Part shown: positions 1-10,427 of the stretch, one piece after another | How the letters are laid out: each line of letters opens with the position of its first letter | How positions within the stretch are numbered: the first letter of the stretch is position 1 | Origin: Wuchereria bancrofti | Taxonomy: Eukaryota > Nematoda > Chromadorea > Rhabditida > Onchocercidae | Assembly: GCA_005281725.1 (NCBI GenBank) | Contig: SSBO01000008.1 | Location: 3,139,680 to 3,203,679 of the forward strand | Direction: 5' to 3' | DNA: 64,000 nt | Position numbers and translations under genes: made by a program | The notes under the pieces: generated by a model | The model's database searches: none | The model's input: only the letters and a program-made list of their open reading frames with translations | What the model was told of the DNA's origin: nothing

Positions 1-305
1 TAATAATAATAAAATAATAAATAACAGTAAGTAATAATATAATAGTAATAATATTAACAATAATAATAATAAATATAATAATAACAATAATAAATACATA
101 AACAATGATAATAATAAATAAATAAATAAACAATGATAATAATAAATAAATAATGATAATAGTAATAATATTAACAATAATAATAATAATAATGATAATA
201 AATATAATAATAACAACAATAAATACATAAACAATGATAATAATAAATAAATAAACAATGATAATAATAATAAATAAACAATGATAATAGTAATAATAAT
301 AATTG
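1..305. repeat. Imperfect (TAA)n array with a longer period
   Basis: The stretch is almost wholly TAA/AAT/ATGATA words. A longer pattern of about 117 bases recurs: the word agtaataatattaac appears near 44 and again near 161, each followed by the same order of taaatacataaacaatg blocks. It is a low-complexity satellite-like repeat cut by the window edge. No coding potential is seen. Confidence 0.85.
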
Positions 306-2264
306 TTGACATAAACTTTTTGATGTGTTTCTTATGTATTATTGATGATGTATGCTTTGCTGGAACCAACAAGTTATTTATTTTATTCACTTCTAAAATA
401 CTCACTAATAAAACATACCAATGAAATAACAATAATACAGAGATTAAAAAGAGGAAAGAGAGAGAGAGAGAGGGATAAAGAAGAAAAAAAGTAAAACCTG
501 TCTATGAGAGAGAAAAAAGTGATAGTACTGTCATCCGTTCCGATATCAAACTAATTTATTGAATTATATTTAATCGAACAAAAAAAAAGAAAAGCATTAA
601 AAGGAAGCGATAATATTTATTATTAATTGATTATTTTTAGAAATTATTCATCGAATGTTACACAGAATGTGAAATTGCAGAATATTGAAATATTGGAATG
701 GAAAAGAAGTTGAATAATTTGCATTTTGAATTTTATAAATTAATAAATACACTGTTAATGACATGATAAAATCTGTAGAGAGAGGGAGAGAGAGAGGAAG
801 GGAGAGAGGGAGAGCGGAAAGTGTATAGTATTATATAAATTATTCATTATTTCTGTTCATTAAAGATTATTGAAATGACAATTTTGTAAAGTTTATCAAT
901 TAGAGCAACAAAAAAAATTTTTTTTTTGTTAATATCACAAAACAATAAAACATCAAATATTTATTTATTTTAGTTAGAGTATATTTAAAATAATTCGTTG
1001 TAATTTTATTAATTGCAAAATAAATTTCACTTAAAATTTACTAAAAGTATAATCTTATTTTTGACAAATTTTTAACAAAATTTGAATTGCATCCCGAAAA
1101 TATCATATATATTTAATATTTAATATTTTTTTTATCCTTTTCTCCATGCTTGACAAAAGTTCTCCAATTATCGTTTCATTTAATCCATTCAATTTTAATT
1201 TTGATATTTAAATGAAAATATGAAAAATAATAAAAATGTATAATTTGCAAAGAAATGAACAATTTTTCTTTCTTTTTTTTATCATTTCCGCTTGTTAATT
1301 CTCAAAATAGGCATAATTTGTTATAGAACGAACATAATTTCGCTTCTTTTTTTTTACATTTTTAAAATTTAAATGGAAAATTTTCTATTTTACTTCCTAA
1401 AAAAAATGATTCATCTGATTCATTTAACTAATTTTTGCACTTATTCTTATTTAATGAAGTTCCATTTTTTTTTTTTAAATTAAGAATGTGTTTAAATCAT
1501 TTCTTGATTTACTTAATGAAATAGTATATTGGCCAGTAATGGCTTAAGTATATGGCAATATCAATTATTAATCGATGCATTAGCTTACATAAGCTGTAAT
1601 TGGCTCAAATTATTTGACATTTAATAGCCAAATGCATCCAATAATTTCAGCAATAGATTTATGTTAAAGAATAAATTATTGATTGATTTTGATTTATTCT
1701 TGATTGATCTGAAAAAATAAATCACTAAGAGATCAAAAAAGACGCTTATCAAACTTTTGTATTAGAAATATTCGACTAAACTGAAAAGTCTAAAAATGCC
1801 TGAAAATAATTGAATGCATTTGAATTTAGATTTGACTTTTACTAATGAGAAATGACTTGTATTGGATACTAAATTCCCTTGAGTACCACAAAATGGAAAT
1901 TTTCAGACACTGACAATTGAATATTTGGCTTGAAATTATTGAGTGATAAATTTATTGAATGGTGATTTAGCCAAGAAACTCTCTTATTATTGAATTCAGG
2001 ATTATTTATCGTAACATTTCAAATTATATTTTGTTGGCATTTTTTTTTTTTTTTTTGAAAATTTGAGAAATTTCCAACAATTTATCAATAAAATAATACC
2101 AAAAAAAAAGTATACATGAGCAAATATCTCATATCATTATCCCGAGAAATCCTGAACAAGAATTTACTTGAGCTTTTCATGGCCAATAAAACAAGCTTAC
2201 TACTATTCATACTATTTTTGCTATCTGCTTGTTAAAATTAGGTCAAATTAGAAATAAATCTATT
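306..2264. other. AT-rich intergenic DNA, no gene seen
   Basis: AT-rich sequence with many A and T runs and two purine microsatellites, (GA)n at about 457-473 and GAGA/GGGA at about 776-816. I found no exon-like open frame with splice signals on either strand. Confidence 0.6.
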
Positions 2265-2632
2265 TTAATTACGCAGTATTAGCTGTAAACAAATTTTTCC
2301 CGTAATTGTAACATGCGTGTGAGCAAATTAAGATGTGTCAATAATTTCTCATCAAATTATCGTCTTATTGTTATAGCAAATTGTGCCAATGATAGTTATT
2401 CTCCACTTGAAATTTACTATATCTATGAATTTGGAAGGGAATGGAGGATTAATTACGCAGTATTAGCTGTAAACAAATTTTTTCCGTAATTGTAACATGC
2501 GTGTGAGCAAATTAAGATGTGTCAATAATTTCTCATCAAATTATCGTCTTATTGTTATAGCAAATTGTGCCAATGATAGTTATTCTTCATTTGAAATTTA
2601 CTATATCTATGAATTTGGAAGGGAATGGAAGA
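2265..2632. repeat. Two tandem copies of a 184-bp unit
   Basis: A unit beginning ttaattacgcagtattagct at 2265 is repeated from 2449. The two copies match almost base for base to about 2632; the visible differences are one base in a T/C run and a few changes in the ctccacttga / cttcatttga part. It is a recent local tandem duplication with no open reading frame. Confidence 0.9.
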
Positions 2633-3356
2633 GAACTTTTAAATCGATGAATTGTTAGCCAATTGAGGACAAAAAGGGACAAAGAATAGTGGAAGAAAGA
2701 GAAGAAAGAAAGAGTTAATTGTTCATAGAGAGGGAAAAAGAAATGGTCCATATGAACTAAGGACAAAATGAATCTTTCATTCTTTTTTGCTACTCTTTAA
2801 AGCAGTGCTTTTTTTTTTCTCGTATAAAGTACCATGACAAGGTTACCTATCTCTCATTCTCTCTCTCTCTCCCTCTCTCTCTCTTTTCAATCAATTTTTT
2901 GTGTTAAAGAAAAATTTTACCTTTATGAGATCAAAGAGTACCAACTGGATAGCAAAGTGGTTGTGACACATTCAGCGCATATCCATCCATCATCATTGCT
3001 TCCTCATTCACAAATATGTCACATAGTCCATATGAATTGTCCCAATTGTCCACAAACGGACTGCAAGAGGACATTGTCTCTTTACTTTTCTTTCATTCAC
3101 AATGTCTTTTCATCCTTTCCCTTTCTTAGTAAGACTGCTTACTTAACTAATCAATTTAAAGTATATAAGTACTTTTACTTATTACTTTTATCAGCTAATT
3201 CTCCATCCTCTTTGGCCAGCAAATAATTAGTTGCTAAAACATTAAGCATTTGAAGAGAGAGCAAGAGAGAGAGAGAGAGTGGTGGTCATATCTTTTAAAA
3301 ATGATCAATATGGATCGAAAGAAATGCTCGAAGAGCATTTGGCCAATAGTTGTATT
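2633..3356. other. Intergenic DNA with (CT)n microsatellite
   Basis: Contains a (CT)n run at about 2851-2885 and a (GA)n run at about 3256-3280. An open frame at 2834-3226 (+) translates to Ser/Leu runs from the CT repeat followed by unremarkable residues. It has no family signature or splice context, so it is not called a gene. Confidence 0.5.
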
Positions 3357-3488
3357 AGCTATAGAGAAAAGAGCCTAGTCAATGAATGCTACTGTTCGTT
3401 AGCTATAGAGAAAAGAGCCTAGTCAATGAATGCTACTGTTCGTTAGTTATAGAGAAAAGAGCCTAGTCAATGAATGCTACTATTCGTA
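3357..3488. repeat. Three tandem copies of a 44-bp unit
   Basis: The unit starts agctatagagaaaagagcct and runs 44 bases. Copies lie at 3357-3400, 3401-3444 and 3445-3488, and the third has a few substitutions. It is a short minisatellite with no coding potential. Confidence 0.9.
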
Positions 3489-5430
3489 ATATCTATATGC
3501 TTTTTCAACATAGTAAATGACTAGCACTGTGTTTAAAATGTAATCATAGTGCATTTCAGGTCATATTAGACTCATTTTTATTTAATTAGATCAAAATGTA
3601 TGATGAAAATAAACATACTTTAAAGTCCCAAGTTAAGTTTAATGAGAGAATAGTAAATTAAATTTTAGAGCTGTGTAGGTTATTGAGGACAACATGAGTT
3701 AATTCGAGACTGAGTCATATTTTATTGGTATTCAATACCATCGTAATTATTCTCTTACTGATATTTATTATTATCATTTCATCCATTATCATTTGTAATT
3801 GTTCTCTTACTGATATTTATTATTATCATTTCATTCATATTTATCATTACTGTATGCCTACTATGCCTAATGTAAATTAAAAAATTAAAAAAGGTAAAAA
3901 TTTTTTTCTCTCTCTCTCTCGTTCTTGAATATTCACAATGGAATCTCAGTTTTTTTTGCAATTATTTTGTAATTTTATTATCAATAATCTATCTGTTATC
4001 ATTTATCATACTGTTCATTCATTCCTGTCACCAAAGTTTCACCTTCATCTTACGATCACAATATCTTTTCTTATTTTATATTTATATTTGATAACGATAG
4101 AATTAAATTTTAAAATCTTCACAACAATTCATTCTGCAAATACAATTCTCGAATATCACTTTGAAAACGTATAGTTTCAATTTTTGGCTTAATTTTGATC
4201 ATTTTGAACGCTTTCAATTATTTATCATTTCAATTTCAATTATCACAATATAAAACAGTACAGCCTCAATTAGTGATGTTAACTATAATTTGATGATAAA
4301 GCGCATTTGATTTGTAATAATAAGTTAAGGCGCTAATTGTCTCTGCAAAAAAACGATCTATTATTATTATTATCTCATCTGTTAAAAATTGATCATTTCA
4401 TCCGGAAGTTAATATTACTTTTACATTTTCTTTTTCTGTGTATTATTTGATGAGGTAAAAATTTCCGGAATTTTTTATGCAGAATATCTGAAATCAATCA
4501 GTTATCAGTTAATTTCTTGAATGGTAGCTTATCAGCTTTTATTTATAAATTTTGAAATCAAATGCAAAAGAAGAAAAAAAAAAATTTTGAGCAATATTTG
4601 CGAAATTATTCAATTGTTTATTTCCCTTTGTCATAAATGTGTTGTCATTTATTTCTTAAACAATATAAAAATTGGAGAGTATTTGTAACTACTAGGCTAT
4701 TTATTCTTTTTGGCCATAAATATCTTGTCAGTCATTTATTTCCTAATAATATGAATGTATGAAAATCAATATATTTTACATAATTTATGCAAAATATGCA
4801 TCTAAAAAAAATGTTAGTATGAAAATTACAAATATAAATGTTTGACAAATTGGTGCCAAAAAAAAAAAATTTACTTATGTATTAATTATTTCAACCATCA
4901 AAAAAAAAGAAAAATGAGTTGCTTAAGAATGTGAAATAAAGTTGAATATTTAGGATAAAAATATAATTAATTAAGGCAACTAATTATGTGATATCTTAAC
5001 TTCTTTTGAAAACTTAAATGTTATCTCTTTTTAATAGAAAAAACACTATTTTAAGTATTTTACTTTTTATCACCTTTACTTTCACTGATAAAATTAAATG
5101 TTACCTTCAAGAAAAATTGTTACCAGTATGGTACATACATATATTAGCATATCATTCATTAACTTTTTAATTATTCAACCTAATATCACTTCGTCCAATC
5201 AACGTAAATTTATGTTGCAATTAATAAATCTATCAGTTACAATTTTTTAAATTTTTATTTTAATTTTTCAAATTGTTATGACCAATTAATTTTTTTTTTC
5301 AACTCGGAATTTTTAAATTTATAACTTTTTGTTTCGTAATAATATGTATTTTTTATCACGTAAATTTCATTATAATTATTAATGCTTTCGATTGTAGCAT
5401 ATTTATATTGCTATTAATTAACAAAATCGG
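3489..5430. other. AT-rich intergenic DNA with a 52-bp tandem duplication
   Basis: A 52-base unit containing tctcttactgatatttatta is duplicated at about 3751 and 3803. The rest is AT-rich with no exon-like frame. A short open frame at 3938-4174 (+) is Ile/Leu/Phe-rich, as expected of AT-rich noncoding DNA. Confidence 0.55.
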
Positions 5431-5432
5431 AA

Positions 5433-5913
5433 TTACGTGAAAATCACGTAAGGTAATACTAATGAATGATAATGCACATATTTTTCCCTACGTCAAAATT
5501 CTTAGTTGCTACAAAAAAGGAAAAAAACAGTTTGAAAAAGAAAATATTAATTTGAAAAAGGAAATAATTTCTGATATAAGACACTACTATGAAACGTCAA
5601 CACGTAAGACGTGTTACGTTTGACAGATGTATTTTGACGTAGTTCAAAGTTCAAGTAATCCACTGTAAAACTAATCCTGTTGATTATAGCTCGCTTAAAT
5701 TTATGTTAAACTTTATTAAAATTATTAAACTTTATGCTATTTTGCGTAATTTGATTCTTGTTGATACGATGGAAGGCTATAACTTACTTTTTATAACTTT
5801 GATAAAAGTAGTGGAAAGTAATGTTTAATTTTATATGTGAAAATAACTTGAAGAAGAATACAAATTAAGTATTAAATGTTTATTAAGTTAAGCGCAATAG
5901 TGACTATTGCGCT
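5433..5913. repeat. Cluster of three short inverted repeats
   Basis: Three hairpin-forming palindromes lie within about 480 bases: 5433-5451 (8-base arms ttacgtga, loop aaa), 5592-5621 (13-base arms with one bulged C, loop aag) and 5891-5913 (perfect 10-base arms agcgcaatag, loop tga). They may be remnants of a small inverted-repeat element or regulatory palindromes. I saw no target-site duplication. Confidence 0.6.
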
Positions 5914-7131
5914 CGATAATAAATCGTACAGGTGAGATAATATTTAGAACTTAAATATAATATTGAAACTTTGAAAGCTTCTTCAAGTGCAGGAAATTTT
6001 TTGCAAAAAATAAATTGCTATACTGTGTGATATTTCAAATTATCAAATTTCGAATATTTAAGTTCAAATTTGAATGTAATATTTTTTTAGATTAAAAAGG
6101 AAAAAGGAAAAACTTTTGATCAATGATGCAATATTAAATTTCTAATTCATTAAAAGTGTGCAGTACTAATTATTTTAATGATATCAAATTACTGCTAAAT
6201 TTGTTGTAATGTTAAAGAATAGAAATGATATATTCGAGTTTTGTTTCTGCCACCATAAATATATGTCAAGTAATTAATTAATTAATTAATTGAAATTTTC
6301 GGCAATTTTCCTCACAAAGTTTAAGCAAATGTCTTTTTTGTTCAATTATAATACGCAAAGCATACAAAATTAATTTTTTTTTTGTTTTGTGGTTTAATTT
6401 GGTTTAATTGTTTTGGTTTTTAATTTAATAATGGTTTAATTTTTTTTTTTAAGAAAAAAGTGACAAAGTATATTGTTCTCAGTAACTTTTTATAACATTT
6501 ATATATGACAGGTATTAATGTGACAATCAAAAGTTGTGACATTTTTGATATTGGAATTGTTTTATTCTTAAATATTTTATCATTTATCATCTTTCATTTC
6601 ACTTTTATAACATATATCGTTGTTAGATGATAAAAATTTCCTTAAAAATTTACACTAAAATTCAAAAAGAGTAAAACTAAAAGTTTCCAAGGAAAATTTT
6701 ATGATTTATTTTTTTCATTCATCAATTCTTAGGTCTTTTTTTTCTTTTTTCATGGCATAATTCGTTGATTTCTTTATATTTTCTTAAAATTGCTTAAAAT
6801 TAATTAGCCTTCTTTAAATAATTTCTCTGTATTTAACTTAAAAGAATAAAATCTTTTTCATTTTTTCAATTATTTTTTCAATTCTATCAATTCGCTACTA
6901 AAAATTAATTTTATGAATAAATTATGCTATCAAAAGAAATTTGTGACTAATTGTAATTATATTTTCATAATTTATGATATGTAATTTGAATGACTTTTGC
7001 AAGATTGTAATTGTAATAATTAAAAAATTTATAGTTTGCTACCATATTTTCTTATTATGATTACGATTTCATTCTTTTAAAATAATCACAATTTTAAAAT
7101 AATCAGAATTTATCAGTTACAGAATTTTGAG
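5914..7131. other. AT-rich upstream region of the 7.1-kb gene
   Basis: AT-rich DNA with homopolymer runs and a (TTAA)n patch near 6273. I see no exon. The last 20 bases before the start codon at 7132 include two TTAT/TTAC-CAG-like acceptors (tatcag, ttacag), which could receive a spliced leader or close a 5' UTR intron. Confidence 0.4.
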
Positions 7132-8679
7132 ATGAGTGCAATTGCGTCATCATCTACGGTAGTGGTTAACGGTAGTAATTCGAATAGTTCCATAATTTGC
7201 AATAATCCACCAAAAAGACGAAGTGGTATGCTTCTTTTAAATTTTTATATTAAATAATTTAAAATTTAATTTTTCCCACTCGCTTTTAATTATTTAAAAG
7301 TTTAAATAATTTCGCAAATTTAAGTGTTTTCTTGCTGGATGCTTTTTAAAAGAATTGTTGTAATGGTTACTTTTCTTTTTTTATCACAATTATTATATTT
7401 TTTGCAGAAAAAAATTTTGTTCTTCAAAAATTATCTTTATTTTTCTAATCAATTATGACAGTTATTTACGCATCAAAAAAAAAAAAAACAATAATTTGAA
7501 ATTAATAGCTAATAAAAAAATCCCAGTCGAAATATTTAATTGGAATTTTTAGATATCAATGGGTTAATGAGTATCAATTATGTTTAAAATAAAAACTGTT
7601 TAGTTTATTAATTATTAATTTTTAAAGCAAAAAATTGTGTATTTGTTTAAAATTTTTCGATTGTAAAAATTTTTTTTTCTACAATTCTTTTCAATTTTGT
7701 AAGTATCAATAATATATTGTTAAATTTTAATACATTAAATTGATATTTTCAGGNAATAAAAACTGTTTAGTTTATTAATTATTAATTTTTAAAGCAAAAA
7801 ATTGTGTATTTGTTTAAAATTTTTCGATTGTAAAAATTTTTTTTTCTACAATTCTTTTCAATTTTGTAAGTATCAATAATATATTGTTAAATTTTAATAC
7901 ATTAAATTGATATTTTCAGGAACATTTCGTGTTTTAGCAGAAGATTATTCACAATTTACGCTAGGTGATGAATTTGACAATGATTTTCATCAGATATTAA
8001 CAGATTGTGAACGATATCCGCTTGAATTTGAACCAATTCTTGATGAACCATTAATTGATCGTTTTAATAATAAGAAATTAAATAAGGATACATTAAAAGG
8101 ATCGTATGTGTCGCATCATCAAAAGGAAATTTCCAGGTAATATTCATTTTTTTTTGCAAATATTTATCAAAAATGGAATAGATGTGATATTCAAAAATAT
8201 GATTTCTTGAAATAGTATTTAATCATTTGCGATTTATTTCGTAAAAATTTAAAAAAAAAATCCTTAAAAAAAAATTCAAAAATTTTTCTTTCTTCATAGC
8301 TCTACAAGTTATAGTAGCATCCAGGAATTGTCAAAAAATTACTCAAAACATTCTTTTTTTTTTTTGATTTTACAAAAGAAAAATTGATAAGAGAAAAAAG
8401 AAATGCTTTATTGAAATCAAATAGTTTTTTCAATTTGTATGATAAAAAAAATTATAGCTCAATTTTTGTTACATTTTCATTCTTACCTTTTTAACTAATT
8501 TCAGGTTAACAGATGAAGTAGAAATTGATGGTGATTCAGCATCGGATGAATTAGATTTATTACCACCTTTACCACCTTCTTCAGGTTCAAGACGAAAATT
8601 TCCAAAATGGAAAATAAAATTTCCAAATTGGTTACTTTGTCGTAATCCTCGGGTTCCAATAAAATGCATTATTATGTAA
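7132..8679 (+). CDS. Unrecognised protein with C-terminal CAAX box
   Basis: A three-exon gene: 7132-7225, 7920-8136 and 8505-8679. Phases agree (94, 217 and 175 nt) and give 161 residues. The N-terminus is Ser/Asn/Val-rich and ends in a basic PPKRR. The middle is acidic (for example EDYSQFTLGDEFDNDF). A DGDSASDELDLLPPLPP stretch follows, then a basic and aromatic tail (KFPKWKIKFPNW) and the final residues CIIM. CIIM fits a CAAX prenylation box, and by the general rule Met at the last position favours farnesyl transferase. With the basic stretch and another Cys upstream, a membrane-anchored soluble protein is the natural inference. I do not recognise the family. No signal peptide or transmembrane helix is seen. 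The first intron holds an assembly duplication around an N at 7754 that does not touch the exons. Confidence 0.72.
7588..7920. repeat. False duplication around a single N
   Basis: Bases 7588-7753 (166 nt) are repeated exactly as 7755-7920, with one N at 7754 between them. Both copies end in the same intron acceptor tattttcagg. This is what unmerged overlapping contig ends look like. Only the second acceptor leads into the exon at 7920. Confidence 0.93.
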
Positions 8680-9690
8680 TTTATCAAGGTTTTATACAAA
8701 CAGCAAATATATTTTATGTTTTATCAAACTTCATTTTTTTTTTTTTTTGAAGTACTAATAAATTTTTTGAAATTCCTAAAATGCAAAATTTGCTCACTCA
8801 AAATAAAAAATGAAAAAATTGATATATATGATTCTCAACAAAAATTTTGAAAAAAGAAAAAAAAAAAGCATAAATTAGTTTTTAAGAAGTGTCATAAAAA
8901 AAAAAAGGTCATAAAAAGGTTGAAGTATGCTTGGAGTTGCATTTATTTTAGATGAATTAAAGCATTTAAGTTGAAGCAGAAAAACCTAAAAGGCCTAACT
9001 CTAATACAAAATTATTTGAATGCAATAATCATTTCTTGAGTGTATCATACCTTATAGTGTGGTTATGAAATTTAATAAATTTCGAAAAACTTATGACATT
9101 ATAATAAGACGAATGAAAAATTCACAAATGAAATGACGAAAAAGTTTAAAGAATTATTTAAATCTAAAAAATCAATTTGAAACTTTCAATATATATTAAA
9201 AAATTAGATTTTACTTGTAAAATTTTTGTCAATTCTTATTGAAATTAAAAAACAATGAAAGGATTATATCTTTTTTTTTATTGAGTAATTTTTTATTGAG
9301 TGCAAAAGTTGTTTCATTTTTTTTTTTTTTTTTGTAGTAATAAATATTTTTTTCACTTTATTGTTTATTACAAACGCAAAGTTGTAATCATTTTTTTTTT
9401 TTTTTTGATAAATTATTCGTCTGAATTATATATTAGAAAGAAGTGTTTTTTGTTTGTGCCATATTAAAATAAAAAATAAACTTATTGAGTAAATTTATGG
9501 TTATCTCATAAAAAATTTAAAATTTTAGTACTATTTTATTCCATTCCATATACTCTAATTCATATATCAAATTTATTTTCTTATATTTTCAAAAATTTAT
9601 TGTCTTTAAGGCAAAACAATATAAAAATTTAACAAAAAAAAGAAAAAATAAATCAATTTGATTAAAGTTAAGTTTAATTAGCTTTCATCC
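8680..9690. other. AT-rich intergenic DNA between convergent genes
   Basis: Long A and T runs (for example near 8731, 9317 and 9391) and no exon-like frames. It lies between the stop of the + strand CAAX-protein gene and the putative 3' end of the - strand micro-gene, so it probably holds the 3' UTRs. Confidence 0.45.
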
Positions 9691-10427
9691 TCAGTTCATC
9701 ATTTCCGGTAGAACTGAAAAAAAGAAACAAAATTGACATTTGTAACATTCCTATAATAAATAAATTCATTTATCTACTAACATCACTTAAACATCATCAT
9801 CTGCCGCATTTATATATCAAAAAAATTTTAATTAAATTAACTGAATTATCATTTTAAGCAAATTTTAAGAAAAGTATTTGTTACTATTTTGTTGAATTTG
9901 AAAATTAGATCAAAATTGGTCCAAATTGAAAATTGAAATAGTAATGTGATAAAAGAAAGTCGGAAATTAAAGTAGCTTTTTTTGTTGATCTCATATTCTA
10001 ACAGTAAAATAGGATTAAAAATACTTTGGTATCTCCCAATTGCTAATTTCATTTCTTCATCATCGATTTTATCTTTCACTGTTTCTCTTATTTAATTTAA
10101 TAAATTTGCTATTTGATACTAAAATGAAAAAAACTATTACAATTTCTTTTTTCTTTTCTTTTTTTTTTGTAATTTTTTTAGCTCTATCATTTTTAAATGC
10201 GTAAAATTTTCCCTTAAAAAGCAAAAAACGATGCCTTCAAAAATTGAACTTTTATAAATTTCAAAAATTGCCTAGAATTTTACGAAATATTTTCTTCCTT
10301 TTTTTCTCTTTCTTTCTCTCTCTCTCTTTTTCCTTTTTTTTTTTTTTTTCATCAAATATTCACCTTTCTTCTTTGTTCGACAAGAAGTGAAGCAATCTTT
10401 CTTATCTTCTTGACTTGCTAAGAACAT
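9691..10427 (-). CDS. Possible 48-residue micro-protein, three exons
   Basis: A tentative model on the minus strand: exons 10427-10364, 10084-10025 and 9713-9691, with donors GTGAAT and GTATTT and acceptors AGAG and TTTTTTTCAG. Phases agree and give 48 residues. The first exon starts MFLASQEDKKDCFTSCRTKK, with an in-frame stop just upstream. The second is charged (VKDKIDDEEMKLAIGRY). The third adds about seven residues. There is no signal peptide or recognised family; two Cys four residues apart are the only motif. The second exon's acceptor (AAGAG) is poor. The last exon in another phase would read STGNDELRMKAN then stop, so the reading of the end is uncertain. It could also be chance. Confidence 0.3.

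Noticed and set aside
2834..3226. 130-codon open frame on the + strand
   Set aside because: It starts in a (CT)n repeat that yields Ser/Leu runs; the rest shows no recognisable domain or exon structure.
7753..7754. First copy of the acceptor before the N as a real exon boundary
   Set aside because: It is an exact duplicate of the true acceptor and is followed by the N and intron sequence, not by coding sequence.
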